Positions 45,801 to 60,830 of a stretch of 64,000 bases of DNA are shown here, in pieces; within the stretch, counting starts at the first letter, position 1, and each line of letters opens with the position of its first letter. The notes under the pieces were generated by a model, which made no database searches, was not told the DNA's origin, and worked only from the letters and a program-made list of their open reading frames with translations. Where the stretch lies: contig CM037869.1 of the NCBI GenBank assembly GCA_021292105.1, forward strand, positions 26,303,536 to 26,367,535, read 5' to 3'. Made by a program: the position numbers and the translations under genes. The stretch comes from Anadara kagoshimensis. Lineage: Eukaryota > Mollusca > Bivalvia > Arcoida > Arcidae.

Positions 45801-47351
45801 AAATCACCCTTTAATAGTTTGTCATTTCTTTGTAAAGGAAAAGATAAAGGAAATTTGGTTTCATATTTAAGGCAAGAAAAAACCAATCTTTTATTTTCTT
45901 TCTTTTTTTTATTATTTGATGTCCAATGTACATTGTATCCTTAAATACATTGTTTTCTGCTTAATTTTCTGCTTGATTTTGTAACCAGAATTCACTACAA
46001 TTTGCCATTTAGAATTGATTTTGTTATACCTTTAACATTAGTTTCAAGACATTATTTGACAAGGTTTCCTACTTATGTCTAACTTATATCAACCAAGAAA
46101 TTTCAAATTCACCTTGGTTACATGATAAAAACAGATTTTATTGCAAACATGCAATATTGATTTAATGTGAAATTTAAAATAAATACATCAATATATTACA
46201 TTAAGTATGTATCATGATAAATTTTGTAATATATTGCAGTCTATCATAGCGCAGTACATTTATAACCAGTCATACTACAGGATGTGATCGACACAGATAA
46301 ATGATTTTAAAAAGAAAATATCTTACTGTTTTGCTTGATTGACATGTACTTTCAACGTTGAACTCAGCCATCTGTACGTTACCTGAAATAATCAATTTTA
46401 AATTTAGTGGTACTGTCACTGGTTTTTTGAAGTCTAGAGTTGTGGGTTCAAATATCACTTGGTAATTTTCTGAAATATATTATTTTCCATCTCCTGTCCA
46501 TACCAAAGCTGTAAAAGGCTTGTTACTAGAGTACCAGTGGTTTTCTTATATGATTAAAACCAGGGCTCTATGTCTTGGTGCCTGCTAGAAACCTCTATTT
46601 GGGTTCAAAACAGAAGACCACCTGTGGATGCTACAAATGGAAACTTACAACTTGAAGTGCGTAGGCAAGATAAGAAAGGGTCAATTTCAGTCATGTCTGA
46701 AGTAACAGAAAATGGAAAAAATGCAGTGGCCAAACCAGGGACCTTCCAAATACTAGCAGGATGCTCTGCCCACTGAGCTACACGACCACCTATCGAGTTT
46801 GGCCTGCCACATTACTCATTCCTTTTTTGGATTCAACTCTCTTGAATTGAAACCACCAGGTTCCACTTTGAAATCAACCTGTTGGTAGGTCACTTCCCAT
46901 GATCAGACAAGCCCCCAAACTATAGAAGGGAAGAGAAAAAATGCAGCAGTCAAACCGTGACTCAAACCCGGGAACATCGAGTCCGGCCAGCAACATTTGT
47001 ACTGTGTAAACATTTAGGGGTTTGGCAGTATGGCTTGAATTGTTTTTATCATTAATTTTGTTTAAAATACTTGGGATCTTGGGCCAAAGATCCGTGGATT
47101 TGGAGTTAGGGGCCTATCTCTAAATAATGCACCAAATGATGAGACATTGTCACAAAATGGAAAATGAAAGTAGAAATTAGACATGTCCAAACCCCAAAGT
47201 AAACATTATTTTCGATGTTAACTACTACAAAGGTCGTTTAAATGGGGTAAAATGGTTATTCAACACACGGATATCCTCATTTCCATACCACTCTGTTTTC
47301 GTCATTGACATATTCTTCCAAATTTTCCATAAAAAGCTCGTCATTTGCCAT
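33843..47351 (-). CDS. POLD3: DNA polymerase delta subunit 3 (p66/p68), complete
   Basis: Fourteen coding exons on the minus strand: 47289-47351, 46327-46382, 45582-45684, 45003-45110, 44491-44555, 43596-43710, 42832-43035, 41867-41918, 41049-41127, 37018-37079, 35835-35903, 35036-35263, 34418-34509, 33843-33941. All have GT-AG borders and fitting phases; total 1395 nt, 464 codons plus stop, close to the human 466. The N-terminal winged-helix region is clear (VTYRWLSSTLKVHVNQAKQ, VTYFVAG, SHIYSVQKSK). The middle has GGIAGMFANAA and GGMMSFFAKQ, the latter keeping the FF of the REV1-interacting motif. The acidic/basic tail holds SKRRRIKEDLFDSSSEEE and RRRKRTRKLVPKTFMDEEGY, and ends with the PIP box QASLMSFFKKK. 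By family knowledge it joins polymerase delta to PCNA and takes part in replication, break-induced replication and translesion synthesis. The start is chosen from alignment to MADQLYLENIDEFV. Introns carry many mobile elements but no exon is disrupted. Confidence 0.96.
34050..34140 (-). mobile_element. SINE 3' fragment
   Basis: On the plus strand it reads as reverse complement of the shared body: cccaactcaagattctttca, tggtggagaaaactggaatg, then gaaaacc. No tRNA head remains. Confidence 0.5.
34583..34780 (-). mobile_element. tRNA-derived SINE
   Basis: The tail (cccagtcaagatctttaact) lies at the plus-strand left, then the ctccatggatggtg-aagaaa body, and a tRNA-like head with attgaacctagg at the right. 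In a POLD3 intron. Confidence 0.6.
35344..35541. mobile_element. foldback MITE, relative of 21494-21683
   Basis: Left end atggagttcac..cacgtgatcaat, right end gggtatcacttggtac..aagctccatta, inner aacgtttgtgaggt. Same layout as the copy in PIX, but more diverged. In a POLD3 intron. Confidence 0.75.
35992..36640. repeat. 168-bp tandem repeat, about 4 copies
   Basis: Copies start (caatgtaaactg) at 35992, 36160, 36328 and 36497, spacing 168-169 bp. The last copy is slightly cut. The unit includes cacttctgacatgtttgaca and tcccgaagattctagtg. It lies wholly in a POLD3 intron, 87 bases from exon 35835-35903, and contains no exon sequence. Confidence 0.93.
37199..39421 (-). mobile_element. tandem-repeat-bearing non-autonomous element (pearl / Helitron-like type), 2.2 kb
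   Basis: One end has an inverted-repeat hairpin (aggcccaatagggcct) next to ctcacctgg. Then come about 11 monomers of about 145 bp arranged as an AB higher-order repeat of 290 bp (gacctttgga at 37631, 37921, 38211, 38501, 38788). Next is a unique block of about 400 bp containing repeated gcacg/cgcacg microsatellite, then a second hairpin (agctcacatggcctttggcc plus its complement). Copy two, reversed, is 60831-62291; a partial copy is 55951-56640. No coding capacity. The layout (flank, microsatellite, variable number of core repeats, flank) is that described for bivalve pearl elements; the family name is an inference. In a POLD3 intron. Confidence 0.8.
40005..40880. mobile_element. terminal-inverted-repeat element, 876 bp, 5-bp target duplication
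   Basis: Perfect 15-base inverted ends cagggctccaagtag, flanked on both sides by aatgg, which I read as the target duplication. Sub-terminal repeats of ctagtaaa(t/a) recur inside both ends. The internal open frames (minus strand 40168-40494, 40371-40583) resemble no transposase I know, so it is probably non-autonomous. The end sequence and a 5-bp duplication would fit an hAT5-type element; this is inference. Intron of POLD3. Confidence 0.8.
41187..41342. mobile_element. MITE with agtaaaacatg ends
   Basis: Inverted ends agtaaaacatgtttataac and ttatattcatgttttact. A partial relative is at about 62910-63010 (catgtttataataaagccc, agacttatttagaggag). Confidence 0.7.
42083..42400 (+). mobile_element. 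tRNA-derived SINE, well preserved
   Basis: The head has a clear A box (tggtagagtgctcacc) and a perfect B box (gggttcgaaccccgg). Then follow ctttcgccaagcacttggca, gaaatgaaagtcac, (gagtt)n, and a tail cgtcccagtcaagaatattt. Not a tRNA gene: no clover-leaf closes and a SINE body follows. Tail relatives are at 48020-48190 and, split by a LINE, 55497-55950. In a POLD3 intron. Confidence 0.8.
43870..43990. repeat. dispersed repeat, second copy of 21790 family
   Basis: Shares ccagaagggtaagcacc and ctgttta-ctagctacacc with 21790-21960. Confidence 0.6.
45390..45540 (-). mobile_element. tRNA-derived SINE
   Basis: On the minus strand ggtagccgagtggtttaaag (A box, leucine/serine-tRNA-like) is followed by ggtttgaatgctac (B box) and tagtgtgtgaaagtttgtcag. 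Adjacent to POLD3 exon 45582-45684, within the intron. Confidence 0.7.
46409..46520 (+). mobile_element. tRNA-derived SINE fragment
   Basis: gtgggttcaaatatca (B box) then catctcctgtccataccaa; same family as 17520-17665. Confidence 0.5.
46700..47000 (-). mobile_element. tRNA-derived SINE, dimeric layout
   Basis: On the minus strand gtgtagctcagtgggcagag (A box) and ggtccctggtttggcc form one tRNA-like head at 46720-46800. A second diverged head lies near 46950-46985 (cccgggaacatcg), separated by a linker with gaattgaaaccaccaggttcc. The same dimer is found at 57712-58022. Confidence 0.65.
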
Positions 47352-47678
47352 TTTTGACTTCCCGCAAAAAAAATTTTTAACCGGAAATGGAAATATAATA
47401 AATGATAAAGATAAAGATTAATTACAAATGGAAAATAATTTTAGATAATCGTAAAACGTTATCATTTTTATTCAGAGGTATTAAGAAAATAGACAAAAGA
47501 ACCATTTTTATAAATAAATATTGATAATTTCCATACAAAATCGTTAAAACGGTCATTATTTATACTAATCCGCTGTCCTTTAATCTTTTTTATATAGCTT
47601 CCTAAAAAACTAATATGGTGGTCAAGGTGGGAGATTTGACATAACTTGCATCAAGAATTTTTAATTTTAGTGGTCTTA
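47352..47678. promoter_or_regulatory. shared POLD3-LCMT1 head-to-head promoter region
   Basis: 327 bp separate the two start codons on opposite strands, so both promoters and 5' UTRs must fit here or overlap. Candidate motifs by eye: an ETS-type ccggaaatg at 47381-47389 and an E2F-type ttcccgc at about 47359-47365, both close to the POLD3 start. No TATA box clearly belongs to either gene. Bidirectional use is inferred from spacing only. Confidence 0.6.
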
Positions 47679-53119
<5,441 letters not shown>

Positions 53120-53624
53120 AAATTTGGAATGATATGTGTACATGGCCTTGTAATAACTGATCATTTATTTACAGAACTTAGCAGCCAGCTATTTTCTCAC
53201 AGTGCTTTGGATCACAGGTTGATCTAGATAATGTTGGACAGACAGCAACACCTCTCCATCAGACCTTGTAGAGTCTATTTTGTTTGGATTAAAGGTGTCT
53301 AGTTTGTGAAATAGATGTATTCAAGATTTAACCAATTTTTGTCAGACTTTGTTTAAAATTATGATCTCTCATGTTAAGATTGTTCTGGAAAGATACATAA
53401 ATTGATCACTATGGTTACCAAGTTGTTTACATATATAAATTGATCACTATGGTTACAAAGTTGTGTACAATTATATTACATTGCCATGTGTCAACACTGG
53501 GCTGCCAGGTTTTAGGTCGTTGTTTATTAAGCTTTACTGTGATTTTATACTATATGTTTTATACGAGATAAGCTAACTATTTATTTTATATATAAATCTG
53601 ACTTAGTATTAGATGAAGTGCTCA

Positions 53625-53657
<33 letters not shown>

Positions 53658-53850
53658 ATCTAGTGATGAAGACCTGAAATACAAATGAGACTTTATCAGA
53701 TTGTCGGGCATGTCATTCAAATATGAACTCTTGAAAGACTTTGGGAATATTAGGCAATAAATGTCAAATTTTCAAACAATTTCATCCCTCTAAAAGGTAA
53801 AAAAGTAAGATTTTTACATGGAAATGTTTACCAGTAAATTGTGTTTTATA
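53120..53850 (+). other. LCMT1 3' UTR and flank
   Basis: Candidate polyadenylation hexamers are attaaa near 53288 and aataaa at 53756-53761; neither can be chosen from sequence alone. A (ca)n microsatellite is at 53626-53650, and a short direct repeat (taaattgatcactatggtta) lies at 53398 and 53436. Confidence 0.5.
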
Positions 53851-54042
53851 TACAATCAAACCTGCCAATAAAGACCACCCAATTTGCCAAGGGAACCAGT
53901 AAAAGTGACCTTTAGGGGCAGGTGACCCTTATATTGTAGTTTCAAAGAACTTGATTAACGAGCAATTGAAATATGACTTTACTGTCATTTAAATGCAGAT
54001 TGTCCTTATATAGAGGTGGTCTTTAGGACAGATTTGAATACA
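53851..54042. mobile_element. MITE, second copy of the 22419 mariner-like family
   Basis: Ends tacaatcaaacctgccaata and ctttaggacagatttgaata; the inner agtaaaagtgacctttagg matches the first copy. More diverged than the PIX copy. Confidence 0.65.
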
Positions 54043-54941
54043 ATGTATATGTGAAAAAGGGTACTGCTTGATTCAAAGATTTGGAATCAATTTTACAATG
54101 TAGTCAGATCAGAATGATTAGAACCATAGCTCAACAAATTATATATATTCAGAATACTTTGAAAAAGAATTGACCCTGTTGTACAGGTATACAATGTACT
54201 GATTTAAGGGTCATGTACAGGTTCAGGAACCCATGTGCAAGTACATATATTCAATGTTTATTGATAACTGCCTATTGTTTATTGAAACTTTTGTCTTTTC
54301 CGTTTAAGATGTGATTTCTTGGTTTATTTTAAATGATAATTAAAGTTTTGTATTCAGTTTTTAATTCTTACTATACCTTGCTATTTAAATGCAAAAGGGG
54401 TGGGGAGGGGTGTTTCCATAAATATGGATATGATCAAAAACAAACATACTACCGTAATCCATGTCCAAATCAAAATCCAGAAGACTAATCCTTGTGTACT
54501 ACATGTAAGCCACCAAATAATCCATTGTAATCATAATTGATGATCGCTGGCCATGCACACACTGTTCTGACAAAGGCCACCATCACGGTACCAAAGCAGC
54601 GTCACGGCAACAAATGACGTACTAGTGTCAGAAACGTCATTAAACAGTGCAATTCAGGCCAAGTTTTCAATTTTTTTGCCTGTAATTCAAGCATGCTGGG
54701 CCTTTGTTGGAACATTGGGGACGTGGTCGCCGATATATCAATTGGTATATATTGGCTTCGTTAATATTATTACATTTTTGTGTGCTTTGGTTGAAATTAA
54801 GGTTTGTGTTATGTCTCAGTTTCTATTACATATATATATATTATAAGACCTTCCTTGTGAAACTGAAGTAAAATTATTTGTTTTAGCAAATGTGTTTGTA
54901 CTTTCTTATTATTATCAGTGTAACACATCTACATGTAGCTG

Positions 54942-55388
54942 TAGTATAGGTCGTCCACGATCTAATGGCAAAGTATACAGCAAGTCTATTTTAATATTGG
55001 AGTAATTGTAATGAACAAACCTCCAGCCAGGGTGATAATACACATACAGTGCTATGCTACTGACACCTATATGCGTTATTTACTGTATAAGAAACATTCG
55101 CGAAGAAAAAACATTTGTGATTTTCACGGTTGCGCTTATTCCGCAAATATATCTTCTCAGCGAAAATTTCTTATTTCTCTAGGTACACTTTCCCTACAGT
55201 TGGAACCGTGAAAATATCTTATAGGAAAATAGTTTAGAAGATAAAACCTCGGAAGTTACCTGCCGCTAATGTTTCTTCTTATACAGTACAGTGATATGCT
55301 TTTTATACCTATATGCATTATTTAAATTACTGGTAAACCCGTCTGTGTTTATAAACACTGCTATCAGATCATGGACGACCTATACATA
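54942..55388. mobile_element. inverted-repeat element, about 447 bp
   Basis: Outer inverted ends agtataggtcgtccacgatc and gatcatggacgacctata. Non-coding. It contains the nested element at 55081-55288. Confidence 0.75.
55081..55288. mobile_element. nested MITE with TA edges
   Basis: Inverted ends tactgtataagaaacattcg and gctaatgtttcttcttatacagta. It is bordered by an imperfect 38-bp direct repeat (acagtg-tatgct..acctatatgc-ttattta) at 55046-55083 and 55286-55323, longer than any usual target duplication. Confidence 0.7.
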
Positions 55389-55496
55389 CTTGACTTTCTC
55401 AATATTTACTTGCCTTAGACCAATGTCTCCTGTTCAAATATTTCCTTAATTATCACATCATCTTCATCCCCTTTGTATGAAAATATAGGTAGCTGA

Positions 55497-55950
55497 AAGG
55501 GACTATTCTTTTGCCAAGTACATGGCATTCAGAAATGAAAGTCACAGGGTCCGTCAGAGGACGCCTTCCAAACCAAATGCCTCAGGAAAATCTACAAAAT
55601 TCGATGGCAGCAACACATCACCAAAAAAGCAGTTCTTGAAATGGCAGAAGTAGATAAGATCAGTTATGAAGTAAGGAGGAAAAGATGGAATTTGATTGGC
55701 CATGTACTGAGGAAAGGAAAGACAGACGACTGTGTTGTTGCCCTTGGGTGGACTCCTGAGGGTAGAAGGAAAAGAGGCCACCCTAAAACAACTTGGATGG
55801 TAGAAACAGAACGGAATGATGCAGGCTGGAATGCGGTACGTCAAGTAGCCTTAGACAGACCAACATGGAGGAATGACGTCAAAGCCTTGTGTGCCTCCTG
55901 GCACTGAGAGAATTAAGGTTAAGGAAGGGTCCTTCAGAAGAGACTTTAAA
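55497..55950 (+). mobile_element. SINE interrupted by a 5'-truncated LINE
   Basis: SINE sequence like 42158-42240 (ttttgccaagtacatggcat, gaaatgaaagtcac) stops at agggtcc (55547-55553 region). It resumes as agggtccttcagaagagact at about 55926 and ends in tttaaaac. The 7-base agggtcc on both sides is the target duplication of the LINE. The LINE 3' end is aattaaggttaagga. Confidence 0.8.
55560..55907 (+). CDS. C-terminal end of a non-LTR retrotransposon reverse transcriptase protein
   Basis: Continuous frame with no internal stop from the truncation point to the stop at 55905-55907, 115 codons: DAFQTKCLRKIYKIRWQQH, EMAEVDKISYEVRRKRWNL, IGHVLRKGKTDDCVVALGW, RRKRGHPKTTWMVETERND and ending LCASWH. 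This is the region after the reverse transcriptase core (the KRW-IGHVLR and G-PKTTW motifs) common in mollusc LINE endonuclease-RT proteins. The 5' truncation is usual for LINE copies. An undamaged frame suggests a recent insertion. The clade is not assigned. Confidence 0.85.
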   Translation, partial: DAFQTKCLRKIYKIRWQQHITKKAVLEMAEVDKISYEVRRKRWNLIGHVLRKGKTDDCVVALGWTPEGRRKRGHPKTTWMVETERNDAGWNAVRQVALDRPTWRNDVKALCASWH

Positions 55951-56640
55951 ACAAGAGGCCCATTGGGCCTGATATGCTCACCTGATTAATATTGACTTAA
56001 TGATTAATAATTATTTTTAAAAATATAAAAACTGAAATTCCAATGTCAATATCTTTACAAATAGTCAAAATTTAAAGCTTTTCAAGATAATTAACCATTT
56101 CAGTATTCTTTTGGATCTATGAACTTGACATCTGAATATACAACCTTCATCTAAATATCAAAATGACTGTTGTATCAATACCTACAATATTCTTAGATAC
56201 ATGCCTATACAAAAAGTTTTACAGATTACAGATTTCAGATTTACGATTTCAGTACTCCTTGGCCTCTGTGACCTTCACATTGACCTTTATCTATATATCA
56301 GAATGACTGTTGTATCAATACTTAATTCTCTAATATACATGCCTGTACAAAAAAATTAATAGTTTTCCAGACAATGAACAATTTCAGTATTATTTGGCAT
56401 GTGTAACCTTGTCCTTTGAACCCATGACCTTCATATATATATCAAAATGATCATTGTATCAATACCTACAATAAATAAATACATTTGCCTATACAAAAAG
56501 CTTTGAGTTTTCCAGAAAATTAACCATTTCAGTATTCTTTAGCATTTTTGACCTTGACCTTTGAACCCATGACCGTAATCTATATATTAGGTGAGCTAAC
56601 AATTGGTAACCTGAACCTTAAGGCCAGATGAGCTAAAATG
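55951..56640 (+). mobile_element. partial pearl-like element
   Basis: Starts acaagaggcccattgggcct (hairpin) directly at the end of the SINE. It carries about 4 monomers of 145 bp (for example gacc/gtcctttgaac at 56411 and 56556) and ends at a worn ggccagatgagctaaa. It lacks the unique block of about 400 bp present in the two longer copies. Same orientation as 37199-39421. Confidence 0.75.
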
Positions 56641-57125
56641 AACATAATTTATTCAACAATAGGTCATCTAAACCTATAGACCAGTTGAGCTAAAATGGAC
56701 ATTTATACATTCAACAATGGGTCATCTTAACCTATAGACCAGTTGAGGTAAAATTAGCATTATTTATTCAATAGGCCATCTGATCCTATAGACCAGTTGA
56801 ACTAAATAGTACATTTATTCATTCAACAATAGGTCATTTGAACCTATAGCCCAGTTGAGCTAAAATGTACATTTATTTATTCAACAATAAATAAGTTATC
56901 TGAACCTATAGACCAGTTGAGCTAAATTGTACATTTATTTATTCAACAATAAATAGGCCATCTGATTCTATTGACCAGTTGAGCTAAATTGTACATTTAT
57001 TTATTCAACAATGGGTCATCTGAACTTATAGACCAGTTGAGGTAAAATGAACATAATTTATTCAACAATTGTTCATCTGAACCTATAGACCAGTTGAGCT
57101 AAAATGTACATTTATTTCTTCAACA
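56600..57125. repeat. 58-bp tandem repeat seeded by the end of the pearl-like element
   Basis: About 9 copies of a 54-62 bp unit containing ctatagaccagttgagctaa; ccagttgag falls at 56681, 56739, 56793, 56851, 56913, 56975, 57033 and 57090. The first unit is the element's own right end (aaggccagatgagctaaa), so the array grew from that end outward. Confidence 0.85.
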
Positions 57126-57711
57126 TGTAAGGAAATGGGGATCTAAACCCTTCCCCCAGCTATTAAGATACTCTACAAAGGTATCAATTCATGGAGGTTT
57201 TTGCTATATTCTACACACAACTTTACATACATTATGGCACAAAAACATACAAACCACAAATAAGCTTACATTCTAAGACTAAACTATTATAATAACCAAA
57301 TTTTAGTTTTTCAAATATAAACATCAGTAATAATAAAAATTTTCAGTGCTACCAATAAAGAAGATGGTATGTTTTAATTATTTTTATTTAGGACCCAATA
57401 CCTTAAATTTAAAGAAATATTACCAAATTATTTTTGTAGTTACTGTACTTACTAAAAAGACTTTTTAAAAATACAGAAAATTAAAATGCATTTAAATAAT
57501 GTACGTTATCTGACCCACATTTAAACCTAAAGATTACTTGAGCTTGACAAATGTATATAGATCAGTTCAGCTAAAATAAACATGATAATGATGTAATTTA
57601 TTTCAAACTTCAAGTTTTAAAGTTATGTAATTATGATTAGATTGTGTGCAATGTAGACCAGATAACGTACAGTAGAGACCTGTCAAAAATTTAACATTGA
57701 CCTGTAACAGG
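57126..57711. other. intergenic, nothing recognised
   Basis: AT-rich DNA without repeats or frames that I can support. Confidence 0.5.
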
Positions 57712-58022
57712 AAAGAGAAAAAAAGCAGGGTTGGACCAGGGATTGAACCAGGGACCCCCCACACTATAGGTGAATGTTCTATCACTGAGCTGCCCAGACT
57801 GCTACATTCCTTCCCTTCCTTTTGTTCAATTCAACTCCCTTGAATCAAATCCACCAGGTTCCACCCTGGGACTAACCTCTTGGTTGGCCACTTCCCAGGT
57901 TCGGACGAGCCCCCAAATGTAACAAGAAAGAGACAAAATGCAGGGTCGGACCCGAGATTGAACCCAGGACCTCCTATACTATAGGCTAGTGCTCTAACAC
58001 TGAGCTACCCAGACTGCTACAG
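57712..58022 (-). mobile_element. dimeric tRNA-derived SINE
   Basis: Two tRNA-like heads on the minus strand: 57915-58022 (gtagctcagtgttagagcac and gggttcaatctcgg) and 57712-57805 (cagctcagtgatagaacatt, ggttcaatcc). They are joined by a linker with gaatcaaatccaccaggttcc. Same layout as 46700-47000. Confidence 0.75.
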
Positions 58023-58059
58023 AGCTAATTAAAAGGAGTCTAATCTTGGATGCCAAATG

Positions 58060-59780
58060 ACAGAGATATGGATAACTAGTGACCGAAAACCTGCCAAGAA
58101 ATAGATAACTACAGTGAACTAGTGACCAAAAAGCTGTCAAGATAACTACAGTGAACTAGTGACCAAAAAGCTGCTGAGAAATAGATAACTACAGTGAACT
58201 AGTGACCAAAAAGCTGCTGAGAAATAGATAACTACAGTGAACTAGTGACCAAAAAGCTGCTGAGAAATAGATAACTACAGTGAACTAGTGACCAAAAAGC
58301 TGCTGAGAAATAGTTAACTACAGTGGACTAGTGACCAAAAAGCTGCTGAGAAATAGATAACTACAGTGGACTAGTGACCAAAAAGCTTTTGAGAAATAGA
58401 TAACTACAGTGGACTAGTGACCAAAAAGCTGCTGAGAAATAGATAACTACAGTGGACTAGTGACCAAAAAGCTTTTGAGAAATAGATAACTACAGTGAAC
58501 TAGTGACCAAAAAGCTGCTGAGAAATAGATAACTACAGTGAACTAGTGACCAAAAAGCTGCTGAGAAATAGATAACTACAGTGGACTAGTGACCAAAAAG
58601 CTGCTGAGAAATAGATAACTACAGTGGACTAGTGACCAAAAAGCTTTTGAGAAATAGATAACTACAGTGAACTAGTGACCAAAAAGCTGCTGAGAAATAG
58701 ATAACTACAGTGAACTAGTGACCAAAAAGCTGTCGAGAAATACATAACTTCAGTGAACTAGTGACCAAAAAGCTGCTGAGAAATAGATAACTACAGTGGA
58801 CTAGTGACCAAAAAGCTGCTGAGAAATAGATAACTACAGTGGACTAGTGACCAAAAAGCTGCTGAGAAATAGATAACTACAGTGGACTAGTGACCAAAAA
58901 GCTTTTGAGAAATAGATAACTACAGTGGACTAGTGACCAAAAAGCTTTTGAGAAATAGATAACTACAGTGAACTAGTGACCAAAAAGCTTTTGAGAAATA
59001 GATAACTACAGTGGACTAGTGACCAAAAAGCTGCTGAGAAATAGATAACTACAGTGGACTAGTGACCAAAAAGCTGCTGAGAAATAGATAACTACAGTGG
59101 ACTAGTGACCAAAAAGCTGCTGAGAAATAGATAACTACAGTGGACTAGTGACCAAAAAGCTGCTGAGAAATAGATAACTACAGTGGACTAGTGACCAAAA
59201 AGCTTTTGAGAAATAGATAACTACAATGAACTAGTGACCAAAAAGCTTTTGAGAAATAGATAACTACAGTGGACTAGTGACCAAAAAGCTTTTGAGAAAT
59301 AGATAACTACAGTGAACTAGTGACCAAAAAGCTTTTGAGAAATAGATAACTACAGTGGACTAGTGACCAAAAAGCTTTTGAGAAATAGATAACTACAGCG
59401 GACTAGTGACCAAAAAGCTGCTGAGAAATAGATAACTACAGTGAACTAGTGACCAAAACGCTGCTGAGAAATAGATAACTACAGTGAACTAGTGACCAAA
59501 AAGCTGCTGAGAAATAGATAACTACAGTGAACTAGTGACCAAAAAGCTGCTGAGAAATAGATAACTACAGTGAACTAGTGACCAAAAAGCTGCTGAGAAA
59601 TAGATAACTACAGTGAACTAGTGACCAAAAAGCTGCTGAGAAATAGATAACTACAGTTAACTAGTGACCAAAAAGCTTTTGAGAAATAGATAACTACAGT
59701 GAACTAGTGACCAAAAAGCTGCTGAGAAATAGAGAGCTACAGTGGACTAGTGACCAAAAACCTTTCGAGAAATAGATAAC
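58060..59780. repeat. 43-bp minisatellite, about 40 copies
   Basis: Unit gagaaatagataactacagt, then gaactagtgaccaaaaagctgct; period exactly 43 bp (58141 to 58184). Two binary variants recur: gtgaact/gtggact, and gctgctgag/gcttttgag, the latter making a HindIII site. Variants are clustered rather than random, implying block amplification. No gene content. Confidence 0.95.
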
Positions 59781-60532
59781 AGTTGTTGAGAAATAAGAAA
59801 TAAGGTATCAATGAGCCACAGATTGCACACTTATTTGTTAGCTTAAACTTTTGACAGACCTGTACTGTATAATCACATGACAAGTCTGCACACTCAATAT
59901 ACCAGTAAACATGTTGTGTGTTTATCAGTGAAACATTGGGTTTATTATGACATAAGAATGCTTCAGACACAAATTAGAGCACGAATAGGATCATGGCATT
60001 AAATCACTCTTTGAAAATATCATGGTAATAAGGTAATATTATAGATAATTTTATTACATGTTGTTTTTATTTACTAATAGATATTGTAAATAAAATAACA
60101 CTGGGTACATCTATGTTCTTGTATACCAGGGGTGCGTAACTCGAAACTCTCTTAACAGTGTCTACTTACGAAACTCGTAGTATAAAACCGGGTAACTCGA
60201 AACAGTCGTAAGTAAGGAAGTCATCATAAGGTGTACTTAAATTTACGATAGCGGAATACCTCCCTTAAACCATACTTAGCGTAACGTTGTACATTCAAAC
60301 AAGAGATTTACACATTTACATTTTATGTGTTCAAGTTATTATTTCTTTTGTACAACTTCAATTTAAGTTTTTTATCATGTTGATTAATCATCTTTTTAAA
60401 GATTAATTTGACTGTGTTTTTAAGATAACAATTGTTTATTATATTTAGATTTAATCGAAATCATTCTCAATTTATTCCTAAAACCATAAGCATTTGTTTT
60501 ACCTGCAATTATAAAATATTATATAATTGAGA

Positions 60533-60573
60533 CAGAGAGAGAGTGTGTGTGTGTGTGTGTGTGGGCGTGTGTG
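60533..60573. repeat. (GA)n(GT)n microsatellite
   Basis: gagagagagagtgtgtgtgt and further gt steps in the flank of the 2.55-kb element. Confidence 0.9.
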
Positions 60574-60830
60574 TCACGATGGGTTAGGTTTTTATCGTAA
60601 TGTTTAGAGAAAATGATATTTATATTTATAAATCGCCTTAAAAAATCATTCCATACTACATAGAAATTGAAATTCGTGAGATATTCCTTCTGTGAATTAA
60701 CTTTTCACGTCACAAATGCATTTGAAAATTTGCAGAATCTTAGTTCAAAATTAGTCATACACGATCTGAGTGTATTTTCCATAATATTAAACAAAGTAAC
60801 TTGTGTGTGACACAGAATTATTCATGGTTT

